NCBI GenBank assembly: GCA_947176485.1
Contig: CAMWQS010000010.1
Coordinates: 1 to 22,944, forward strand
Direction: 5' to 3'
Origin: an uncultured Clostridia bacterium
Lineage (GTDB): Bacteria > Bacillota > Clostridia > Christensenellales > Borkfalkiaceae
DNA: 22,944 bases
The translations under genes and the position numbers were made by a program. Numbering within the stretch: the first letter of the stretch is position 1; the number at the start of each line of letters is the position of its first letter. Below are positions 1 through 10,200 of this stretch, one piece after another. A model generated the notes under the pieces. The model had not been told where the DNA came from and did no database searches. It saw only the letters and a list, made by a program, of their open reading frames with translations.

Positions 1-39
1 TAAATTCACAATAAATCTATAAAAATACGACGAAATCAG

Positions 40-69
40 TTGCGTTTTCGATTTATTATATTGTATAAT
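40..69 (+). promoter_or_regulatory. Predicted sigma-A-type promoter of the surface protease/opp operon
   Basis: A -35-like TTGCGT at 40-45 and a perfect -10 TATAAT at 64-69 are separated by 18 bp. Transcription would begin near 76, leaving a leader of about 50 nt before the first start codon. The leader is too short for a riboswitch and I see no stem-loop in it. No comparably good promoter was noticed upstream of the later genes, so this is likely the main promoter of the whole operon. Positions 1-39 are AT-rich and show nothing else. Confidence 0.7.
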
Positions 70-125
70 TACGATGTATCATTTTGCGGACTTTTTGCGC
101 AACCTAAAAAGGGATGAGTTTTTAT

Positions 126-3100
126 ATGAAGTTGAAAAAGTTTTTATTGATTTTGCTTGCAGCCGTGTCCTGTGCGTGCATAGGGCTTGCTTTCGGTTGT
201 AAGCCGGATGACCCTAACGTCGGCCCTGGCGGTCCCTCCGATAAAATTGAGTACACCGTTAACTTTGAGCTGTCCGAACACGTTAAATACGTTATCGACG
301 GACAGGAAGTTCCGGAGCGTCAAATGAAGGTCGAGAAAGATACCAGCGTGAGATTTTCGGTTGTGGTTGAAGACGGCTTTCTCGTCGACACCTTAGAAGT
401 TAAAGCCAACGGCGGGAGATTGTCGGCAACCGACGGCGTGTATTCGCACTTGGTTAGTGGTGATACGACTATTAACGCAACCGTTTTAGAGGACTTGCTT
501 GAGGTTGACGAAAAAGACGGCTATTACGTCGTTTCGAGTTTGAAGGACTTGCATTCCGTTGCAAGCTTGGTCAATTCAGGCGCACCCAATTACGTTACTG
601 GCAAGTATAAGCTTGCAAACGATATCGATTGCGGCGGCGCTCAGCTTGACGTTATCGGTTATAACGACCAACACGCATTCTTCTCCGGTATATTCGACGG
701 TCAAGGTCATACGATTTCAAACTATAAAATTACCACGGTTGGCCAAACTTACGTTGGACTTTTCGGTTGCGTTCAAATCAGTACCGAGAAAACGGACGTA
801 ATAATACAAAACCTCAACTTGAAAGGTTTTACTATCAGTGCTACGGCAGCAGATAACGGCAACGTTATCGCGGGCGGTATAGCTGCGATTATTGCCGGCG
901 CGAACGTCGTTGCGTGTAGCGCAGAAGGCACTATAAACGTTTACGGCAGCGGATACTTCTCGTATGCGGGCGGCGCGGTAGCTATTCAGCAGTCCATAAC
1001 AACTTCGGAAAACAATACGCTATATCACTATCATAGCTCCACGGAACACGTTCATACGAACGTCCGCATATCTGCGAGCAACGGCTATATTTTAGCTGCC
1101 GGAGGCGTGGTAGGTTATGCGGTATCCTCGCACGAGAGGGCAACCTCGATGATAATTAACTGCTATGCCGAAGGCGACGTTTACGGCGCGATGAGCTCCG
1201 GTGGCGTAGTGGGTAGACTTGGTGATTATTCGTCAATTGCAAACTGCTATTCGACGGGTTTAATCGATACGACGGTAAGCTTTGAAAATACCGGTTCTGA
1301 AGTTGACGATAAAGATTATTATGCTTATGCCGGTGGTATAGCGGCGTACGTCGGCGTAGAAACGACCATTTCGGACAGCTTTACGACTTGTATTCTTAAC
1401 GCAACCGGCATAAACACCAAACACGCAATGGGTGATATTTACGCTTACGCTTCACCTGCGACGGAGTTTGTAAACGCAGTTACCGTATTCAATTCGTACG
1501 CTGATTGCGAATCCGAGATTTATGACGATACGGAAATTAAGTCTTATGCAACCCCGGGAGAAGTAAAGCCTAAGGATGTGTCTTTCATAAAAGGTACGCT
1601 TAAATGGAACGATACGGACTGGGTAATCAAGGACGGAGCTTATCCTACGACTAATTTGTCGGAAGGTAACGTTAGCTTCAGGATTACTTTGAACTACGTA
1701 GGAAATACCGTTAATAATGGCGAGGCAACTAAGGACTACGCCGTTGAGATTAGTGAAAACAGCTACTTCTCGTTCAGCTCTCACGCAGGTCAATATTTCA
1801 ATGAAATTATCGTTGCAGACGCTGCGGGACATACCTCGTACGGATTCTTCTTTGACGAAGCGGGCACGCAAAGGGTGCATTACAGCTACGTTCCTACGAG
1901 AAACGTAACTATTTACGTAGGTTTTGCAGATTATTCCGAAGTGAAGGGAACTTACGAATTTAAGCAAGCGACGGGCAGAACGATAAAGCTTACTCTTAAT
2001 GACGACGCAACCTTCACTTACTTAGACGTAAGACCTTCAAGCGGCACGTACGTATACGACGGCGAGAAGCTTATTTTTAACGACGCGTTGTTTGCAAGGC
2101 TTTCCGGTAATGCCGTGATGGGCGAAAACGGAAGACCTATGCCTTGGCTGAACTACGAGCCTTACAGGTTTGTGGGTGCGCTTTCCGACAACGAGCTTTT
2201 AGTGTACGACGGAACTTATTTCACCAACGAGGTTATCGAGGAAAAAGACAACCGTCTTGCGTTTACGAAGGTGGGCACCGAACAAACAGATAAAAACGGT
2301 TTCATCGGCACTTGGGAGCGTTCGGCAACCATTAACGAAAAGTACGTTTTCGGCACCGATACTTGGTCTTACAGTTGGAAGTCCAACGAGCAAAGCGGTA
2401 AGTATACAATATCCGAAGGCGTTGCAACCTTGACGAATACGGCGGGCGATACCGTAATAGCAACGGCAAGTATCGATAACAGCGGACTTCTTCTTGTAAA
2501 GAAGTCGGGCGAAAACGACAAGTATTTCTGCATAGGAAACAGCTTCTTGGGCAACTGGTATTCAAGTGAGCACGAAGCTTATCTCGTTCTTGACGGCTGT
2601 GGTAACGAGCTTTCCGGCAGTGCAACGGCAATAATCGACGGCGTTTATTATGAAGACCTTTCTTACGTTAAGGACGGCTTCTTCGACGGCTTTGCGCCCA
2701 ACGATAGTTACACTTATACGATTTTAAGCAGTTATTCGCTGTTCGGATATTTCACTTACAACGCAACCACGAATACGATTAAGGCAAGCTTGTACGATGC
2801 GGGTATCGGAGGCTTCCAGGAATTCAATTTCGTTCTTTACGATTATTATCTTGGCGAATGGATAACCGATGACGAGGTCGGCGGTGAAACGGCTTTCACC
2901 ATTATGGACTTCAACGGACTCGGACTTTATAAGGCGGAAGGGGACGCAACCCTCGGTTATATCGTTATCAACAAAACGAAAGTTCCCTACGAGTGTTCGG
3001 TTGAAAACGGATTGAACGGCACGTTCACCTATGGAGGTACTGAGTACGTTCTTACTACCAATGGCGACGGCACGGTTACCATTACAGCCGACGGCAACAG

Positions 3101-4220
3101 TGCGGAATTCTTCCGCAAGGACGAAATGGCAAAAACGCCCTTAGTTGACGCAGAAGACAACGTTTACAGATTTAACGGCGGCGGCAAGCTTTCAAATGGC
3201 GGAATTCTTACCATCACTTATTCCAAAAAGAGCGATAAGTGGGGCACGGTAGAAGAATACGGCTACAAAATCGCAAGCGGTTCTATTGACGATTTGGATA
3301 TCGTTATTAACCTGTTTAATTTGGTTGACGGCAAAATAGTTGGCGAAAGTCTAGGCACGATATCCATTAGTGAGCCGAAATTCGTTTTACAGTTTAACGG
3401 ACAGAAGGCAATTAACCTTGATTTGTACTTTGCGTTTACCGGTCAGTGGTCTATAAGCGGACTTATGAATAACTTCAGAATCGGCAAATTCGACTTGACT
3501 TACGAAGCGAGGGGTACTTATAACGGTGTGAACAACGTTCCCTTCGTATACTTCCCCGAACGCAACTATATTTACGTTTACTTCCGCGTTGACGGCGAAG
3601 ATTTTGACAGCTATTACGTACAAAACTATTTGTTGCTTATTGACGACAACAGCCTTATCGTATCGTCGTATCCCTATCTTGTAAGCAGCGACCAAACGTA
3701 TTACGCTACACACAGTGACGAACTCGTCGGAGAGTGGCAGAATACCAAAACGGGAGCAAGCCTTGCATTTGACGGATGTGCAGACAGTAAGTACTCGGTA
3801 GGTGTTGCATTTGATTCAACCAACGGAATAACTTATTTGTACACACGCAGATTCGGTACTTTGTATATGTGGCTTGAAGAAGGCGAAAATGTCGTCGTAG
3901 CTTATACCGTTAATTACGACGAGTATGACGACGAGTTTTTGGGAGATATCGTTTACCGCAAGCCCAACACGAGATACGGCAGCCTAACGCTTACGGAAGT
4001 ATTTGATTTATTAGGCGGTCCGATATTTACGGCGTCCGGTAACGGAACTGATTACGAGTTCTACTTTGACGGAACCGTTAAAGTGGGCGATAAGAACGGA
4101 AAAGGTTCTATTAATGCCGTTAACGACAACGTAACGACGATGGATATTACCCTTGACGACGGTACCGTAATAACGGTTGAAGTTAACCACGGCGACGGCA
4201 CCGTAACGGTAATAGATTAA
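126..4220 (+). CDS. Large surface lipoprotein with GLUG-like beta-helix region and repeated G-x-W modules
   Basis: A 1364-residue predicted lipoprotein of unknown function. The N-terminus has a basic start (MKLKK), a hydrophobic core and a lipobox-like AFGC with the lipid-bearing Cys at 25, followed by a Gly/Pro linker; the -3 Ala is less usual than Leu. An in-frame ATG at 114 is rejected because the purine-rich AAAAAGGG directly abuts it; that stretch sits at a workable distance from 126. Residues about 130-460 resemble the GLUG-type right-handed beta-helix of bacterial surface proteins (YKLANDID, FDGQGHTISNY, YVGLFG, then repeated GGVVG/GGIAA turns and INCYAEG-like strands). From about 600 to the end it is beta-rich, with modules starting G-x-W/Y at 608, 728, 809, 910, 1106 and 1202. 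There is no LPXTG motif, so anchoring is N-terminal. It is first in an operon with a giant subtilase and a peptide importer, so substrate or surface binding is a reasonable inference. Confidence 0.85.
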   Translation: MKLKKFLLILLAAVSCACIGLAFGCKPDDPNVGPGGPSDKIEYTVNFELSEHVKYVIDGQEVPERQMKVEKDTSVRFSVVVEDGFLVDTLEVKANGGRLSATDGVYSHLVSGDTTINATVLEDLLEVDEKDGYYVVSSLKDLHSVASLVNSGAPNYVTGKYKLANDIDCGGAQLDVIGYNDQHAFFSGIFDGQGHTISNYKITTVGQTYVGLFGCVQISTEKTDVIIQNLNLKGFTISATAADNGNVIAGGIAAIIAGANVVACSAEGTINVYGSGYFSYAGGAVAIQQSITTSENNTLYHYHSSTEHVHTNVRISASNGYILAAGGVVGYAVSSHERATSMIINCYAEGDVYGAMSSGGVVGRLGDYSSIANCYSTGLIDTTVSFENTGSEVDDKDYYAYAGGIAAYVGVETTISDSFTTCILNATGINTKHAMGDIYAYASPATEFVNAVTVFNSYADCESEIYDDTEIKSYATPGEVKPKDVSFIKGTLKWNDTDWVIKDGAYPTTNLSEGNVSFRITLNYVGNTVNNGEATKDYAVEISENSYFSFSSHAGQYFNEIIVADAAGHTSYGFFFDEAGTQRVHYSYVPTRNVTIYVGFADYSEVKGTYEFKQATGRTIKLTLNDDATFTYLDVRPSSGTYVYDGEKLIFNDALFARLSGNAVMGENGRPMPWLNYEPYRFVGALSDNELLVYDGTYFTNEVIEEKDNRLAFTKVGTEQTDKNGFIGTWERSATINEKYVFGTDTWSYSWKSNEQSGKYTISEGVATLTNTAGDTVIATASIDNSGLLLVKKSGENDKYFCIGNSFLGNWYSSEHEAYLVLDGCGNELSGSATAIIDGVYYEDLSYVKDGFFDGFAPNDSYTYTILSSYSLFGYFTYNATTNTIKASLYDAGIGGFQEFNFVLYDYYLGEWITDDEVGGETAFTIMDFNGLGLYKAEGDATLGYIVINKTKVPYECSVENGLNGTFTYGGTEYVLTTNGDGTVTITADGNSAEFFRKDEMAKTPLVDAEDNVYRFNGGGKLSNGGILTITYSKKSDKWGTVEEYGYKIASGSIDDLDIVINLFNLVDGKIVGESLGTISISEPKFVLQFNGQKAINLDLYFAFTGQWSISGLMNNFRIGKFDLTYEARGTYNGVNNVPFVYFPERNYIYVYFRVDGEDFDSYYVQNYLLLIDDNSLIVSSYPYLVSSDQTYYATHSDELVGEWQNTKTGASLAFDGCADSKYSVGVAFDSTNGITYLYTRRFGTLYMWLEEGENVVVAYTVNYDEYDDEFLGDIVYRKPNTRYGSLTLTEVFDLLGGPIFTASGNGTDYEFYFDGTVKVGDKNGKGSINAVNDNVTTMDITLDDGTVITVEVNHGDGTVTVID

Positions 4221-4248
4221 TTTACAGTATCCAAACAATTTGAGTTTC

Positions 4249-4254
4249 AGAGGA
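4249..4254 (+). promoter_or_regulatory. Ribosome binding site deciding the start of the subtilase gene
   Basis: AGAGGA lies 6 nt before the ATG at 4261. The longer reading frame begins at a TTG at 4240, which has no ribosome binding site and would add seven residues before the basic n-region of the signal peptide. The ATG at 4261 is therefore preferred. Confidence 0.75.
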
Positions 4255-4260
4255 ATCATA

Positions 4261-7200
4261 ATGAGTTTATCAAGAAGAAAAATAAAGAATTCTGCACTTG
4301 CAATTCTGTCGGTTTCGCTTTGTGCGACGCTTTCGGCGGGATTAGTGCTTTCTAATTTCAGCGGTAAAAACGTAGGGGCAAACAGCAACGAAACCCTTTC
4401 TTTTACCGACGTTACGCGTGATTACGATACTTCGGGCTTGATGAAGCAGAATTTCAACACGTCGTCCGTTCTTTCCGCGCCTAAGACGACCTACGAAAAG
4501 AGAACGGTTCTCGTCGCGTTGGAAGGTAAAAGCCTTCTCGAAGCGAAAAGCACGAGTGAAACCGTAGCGGAATACGCAGAGTCTTCCGTAGGCGTTAAAC
4601 AGCTTCGTGAACTCGGCGAAGTGCAGAAGAATTTCCTCAAAAGACTTGATTCCAAAAGAATATCTTATAAGCTTAAAAGCAGTTATACCGCAATTGCAAA
4701 CATGGTTGCGATAGAGGTGGACACTTCTCACGTTTCGGAAATAAAGAAGATGTCCGGCGTTGAAAACGTCGAAATTGCAAGAACCTATCTTGCACCGCAG
4801 GTATTTGACGCGCCCCTTGACGACAAAGGCGCAGTTGCGAACGATTCGTTCGTTTACAAAACGGGTATTTACGATTCTTCGGACTACAGCAGCCGCTCTT
4901 GGGGTACGGGTGCGGGAACGGCAGTTGCCGTTATCGATACGGGACTTGACTATACGCACGACGCGTTTTCCCATATGCCCGATACGCAGCGTTTTAAAAA
5001 GAACTCTGCTAACGAAAACGACGGTGATACCACTTATATCAGTGACGTGCTTCAAGATACTACGGCTTATAAAAGGGTAACCGCGCTCGGTAGCTCGTTG
5101 ACCGTAGACGACGTATACATTAATGAAAAGGTTCCCTATGCGTTTGACTACGCAGATACCGACGCAGACGTTTATCCCTCGTATTCCAACCACGGCACGC
5201 ACGTTGCAGGTATAATAGGAGGGCAGGACGACAGCTATACGGATAAGGAAGGTCACACCGCAACGGACGAGAACGGCGACCCCATTCCTTTCGTAGGCGT
5301 TGCGCCCGATTGTCAGCTGGTTATTTGTAAAACCTTCACCGATAACCTTGACGACCCCGCACTCGGCGGCGCTGAGGCTGAAAACATTATGGCAGCGCTT
5401 GAAGACTGCGTCGTACTCGGTGTAGACGTTATAAATATGTCCCTCGGTACCACGGCGGGCTTCACCTCAACCGACGACGGCGACGAAGAGGGTTCGACTT
5501 ACGACTTAATTTTCAACAATATCCAAAAAGCGGGTATAAGCCTTATCTGCGCTGCAAGTAACGACTATTCCGCAGGCTTCGGTTCGGCTTACGGTACTAA
5601 CCTTGCAACCAACCCCGACTCCGCAACGGTAGGTTCGCCCTCATCGTATTTTGCGGCTTTGTCGGTTGCAAGCGTCAGCGGACAGAAGTCCGAGTATATG
5701 ACGGCAGCGGGTAACGCAATTTATTTTGAAAACTCAACCAACGGCAACTCGGTTTCTTACGACTTCGTAGATTTAATGCTTTCCGACAGGGACAAAGACG
5801 GGAACGTAATTGAAACTTATGAAGAAAAAGAATTCGAATATATAACCATGGGTACCGGTCAAGCGGCGGACTATATAGGTATGTCGCGCTACGTCGAAGG
5901 CAAAATAGCGGTCGTTCAGCGTGGCGGAAACACCTTCCAACAGAAGGTTGAGCTTGCACAGCAGAACGGCGCGGTGGGTTTAATAGTTTACAACAACGTG
6001 TCGGGCACCATAAGAATGTCCCTTGGCGACGTGTCTAAGGAGAATTTCATTCCCGCGGTTTCCATAACGATGGACGCAGGCAAAATTCTCAAGGATAACG
6101 CAGACAGAAGCGGCGTCGGTACGATAACCATAAACAGAAGCAATTCCTCGGGTCCGTTTATGAGTGCCTTCTCATCGTGGGGTCCCACGCCCGATTTGAA
6201 GATTAAGCCCGAAATTACCGCTCACGGCGGAGAAATTACTTCCACCGTACCAGGCGGCTATGCCGAGCAGAGCGGTACTTCGATGGCAGCGCCCAATATG
6301 GCTGGCGTTACGGCGCTTGTAAGAAATTACGTTAAGCAGCTTCCCATTGCGGAAAATTATTCAGCCAGCCAGATTACCCAGCTTACTAATCAGCTCATTA
6401 TGAGTACGGCAACCACGGCTTTTGACGAGCAAAAGCTTGCATATTCACCCCGTAAACAAGGTGCCGGACTTGCAAACCTTAACAATATAGTTAATACACG
6501 CGCATATATTTACACGCAAGACGGCGACGCGTATTACTACAAGCAGAAGGACGGCAGACCCAAAGTAGAATTTGGTGAAGACGAGAAAAAGAAAGGCGAA
6601 TACACCTTCAATTTCCACGTTAACAATTTCAAAAGGGCTGCAAACGAGAATGCTAAAGATTTGACCTTTACGCCCGAAGTACTGTTTATGACGGAGGAAA
6701 TGGCTTCCGACGGCATAACGGTAGCAGAAAAGGCGCATATGTTTAAAGATATCGCACCCGTGTTCACCGTCAACGGTGCGAACGTTACTAAAATAACTGT
6801 ACCTGCTGGTCAGTCCGTAAACGTTACAGTTACTTTAAAGCTTTCCGACACAGAAAAACAATATTTGGAAAAATTCAAAAACGGAATGTACGTTGAAGGC
6901 TTCGTTAAACTCGTGGCAGAAAACGACGAAAACGCTGAATTAAGCGAGCAACAGTGCGACTTGACGCTTCCGTTCCTCGGCTTCTACGGCGACTGGGAAA
7001 AGGCGCCCATGCTCGATATGGACGCTTACGAGCTTGCAAAGCTTCAACAGGATTCTTCAAAGAACGAAGAGGAAAAGCCTTCGGCAACGGTTTGGGCAAC
7101 CCAACCTTACGCTTCGTACTGGAATGAAGACTACGTAATTCCTCTCGGCTCTTTCGTATATACGCAAGACCCCGACCCCACCAAGCAAGAAATGTACGCC

Positions 7201-10200
7201 AATATGGAGTACAACGCTATTTCGAGATTTAACGAGTATAACAACGAAGAGGGAATCGGCAACTACCTTACGACTTACAACATAAGGTGCGTCTATGCGG
7301 GACTTTTAAGAAACGCCCGCTACGTGAAATATTACCTTTACGACGAAGCAACCGGTGAACTCGTATACGAAGGACAGAAGAACAGAATAAGCAAGGCGTA
7401 TGCTAACGGCGGTACTGCCCGCCCCGCGTATTTGGAGCTTAAGCTTTCACCCGACGATTTAGGGCTGCTTGCAAACGGTAAGTACAGATTTGACTTTGAG
7501 TTCCTTTTCGATGAGAACTCTCAGCCTTCGGAAGAAAACACTTATTCGTTCGACTTCTACGTTGACTATGAAGCGCCCGTCTTGCAAGACGCACGCCTCA
7601 GATATTACAACTACAAGCAAGGCAACAAGGATAAGCAGAGAATTTACCTTGATTTGGACGTTTACGATAACCATTACGCACAGTCTATTATGCTTTGCTA
7701 TAGGGACGTAAACGAGAAGGGCGAAGTACAGCTTAAGCTTGCTACCGAATACGTTACCCCCGTAGCTAACCCCAACAGAAACGGCGTAACTACCGTTTCG
7801 ATAGAGGTTACCGATTTCTGGGACGAGTATAAGGACAGACTCGTAGTTCAGCTTGACGACTACGCTTTAAACCACGCGACTTATCAACTCAGTGCGTTAA
7901 ACAACGGGTCACAGCTTGACGCGACGACGGCGGTAAACAAGAACGTTCTTCCCGATAAGTTCACCGTTCCCGAAAGCGAAAGAAATATTACCTTAAATAT
8001 AAACGAGGCGCACAAAGTAGTTCTCGATTACGAAGGTAATGCGGATATTTCAAACTTTATTATGTCGCTTGCGAGTGCGGGCAACGTTACACAAGACCAT
8101 TACTTGGCAGTTAAAAACGGTGAAATCGTTGGCTTGGCGTCAACGAATGGTAGGCAAAGGTCCGTAACGATAAGCAACGGCAGGGGCTATAACGAAACGA
8201 TTAACGTTACGGTTACCGATAAGGTAAATACGATAAGTAACCCTGAATTCAGCTTCAACGTAATAAAATCAAACCACGAATCGCTCGTTAAGGCGAAGCA
8301 TTCCGGATCTATTACCGTAAACGCGGGTGAAGATATCCAGCTTGAAGTTCTGCCCGAACCTTGGTATTATCCTATGGACGACGTCGAAATAACCTGGTCA
8401 AGAACTGGTACGGCAGTCGACGAAGTCGTAGACGGAAAAGTTCATACAAGAGAAAGGGGTTCCTCGGTTGTTACCGCAACGATTATGGCGGGCGGCATAA
8501 GATATACCGTAAACTTCACCTTCAACGTGGCTGACCCGTTTACCATAGATAATATGGCTTTGACGTACTATCACGGCGACGGTGTGTCCGTAACGGATAG
8601 TGCGACCGGTAAGGTTATCGGTGAGCACGTGGCAGTTATCCCCGAAGGCAAAAATATTATGTCTATCGGTGAGGAAGCGTTCAAGGACAATAAAGTAATT
8701 GACGCGGTAATAATTCCTAAAACGGTTACCTCGATAGGTAAGAGGGCCTTCTACGGTTGTACTAATCTTAAAGCGGTCTACTTTATTGACTACGATTCCG
8801 AAGATTACCTTAACGACGCAACGCATATTGCAGACGCTGATTTGACGCTTATTGACAGAAAAGCGTTTGAGGGATGTACTTCGCTTGAGCTTTTGGACCT
8901 CAGCGACGTAAAGGTTGTAACCGTTGCAAGAGAAGCGTTTAAGGATTGTATAAGCCTTAAACAAGTTGCTAAATCAACGGCAATTGGTACGGCTTACGAC
9001 GGAGCGTTCCTCGGTTGCAAGGCGTTGCCCTCAATAGATATTTCAGGACTTCACACTGCAGGTATGAACGTTTTCAGCGGTTGTGAAAGTCTCAGTGAAA
9101 TTATAACCGATAAATATACGGCGATAGGCGTAGGGATGTTCACGAAACTCCATTACGAATATCAAGAATACAGTTATACAGATGCCGAATGGAAAAAATT
9201 GTATAAAGATTATCCCGCTTGCAACAGTCTTGAAAGTATTGAAATCAAAACGAGCACGGTAGGCGTAGGCGCGTTTGCAGACTGCGCGGAGTTAAAAACC
9301 GTGAAGTTTATCGGCGGCGTTGACGTTAATATTGCAAACAGCGCGTTCAATAATTGTAAGAAACTTGCTTCCGTAAGTTTTGAAAACTGCACCGTTAAGA
9401 GCATAGGCTCGCATTCGTTTAAGAATACGGCGCTTACTGATAGCGGCTTTAAGCTTCCTAACGGTCTTGAAACCATCGGAGCGGGAGCTTTCGGCGGTAC
9501 TGACTTGACATTTAACGGTCAAAGCGGTTATACTGTAAAGGATGACGCTGTAATAAGCGGCGATACTTTGTTGCACTATTTCGGCGCGGGTAGCTACACG
9601 ATACCCAACGAAGTAACGAAGATAGGCGCTTACGCATTTGCGAACAGCGGCGTAACTAACGTAAATCTTAATAACGTAACCGAAATAGGTGAATATGCGT
9701 TTGCGGATACCGAAATCGAAAGCATAACGATACCTGCAAGTGTAAAAGTAATAGGTGAAGGCGCGTTTGCAAACAGCAAACTCAGCTCGGTAACTATTAA
9801 CGCGAACTTGAAGGAAATTCCCGCATACGCGTTCTACAACACCGAACTTACTTCGATAACTTTGCCCGAAACCGTAACTTACGTTGGTGATTACGCCTTC
9901 GCGGGCGACCCCGAAACGGGTAGCAAGTTGACAACGTTTACTTTCAACCCCGCAAACAAAGCTACGCTCGGCAGCTTCGTGTTCAGCGATTGCACTTCGC
10001 TTACGACTATTGCACTTAATGCAAATATCCAAGCTATCGGCGACAGAACGTTTATGGGCTGTACCGCGTTGAGCGAGGTAACTTTACCCGGCGTTACCGC
10101 ATTGGGCGAATACACCTTCTGGAATACGCCTAACCTTGAAACTGTGGTATTCAGTACTGAATTAAAATCGACCGGTAACTATACGTTCGCGGCGAATAGC

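Noticed and set aside
114..125. ATG at 114 as start of the first lipoprotein
   Set aside because: The purine-rich AAAAAGGG directly abuts this ATG so it cannot serve it, while the ATG at 126 gives a standard basic signal-peptide start.
70..125. Possible riboswitch or attenuator in the operon leader
   Set aside because: Only about 50 nt lie between the predicted transcription start and the start codon, with no stable hairpin seen.
4221..4260. Possible terminator or separate promoter between the first lipoprotein and the protease
   Set aside because: The 40-nt gap shows no inverted repeat and no -35/-10 pair; it contains only the ribosome site for the protease.
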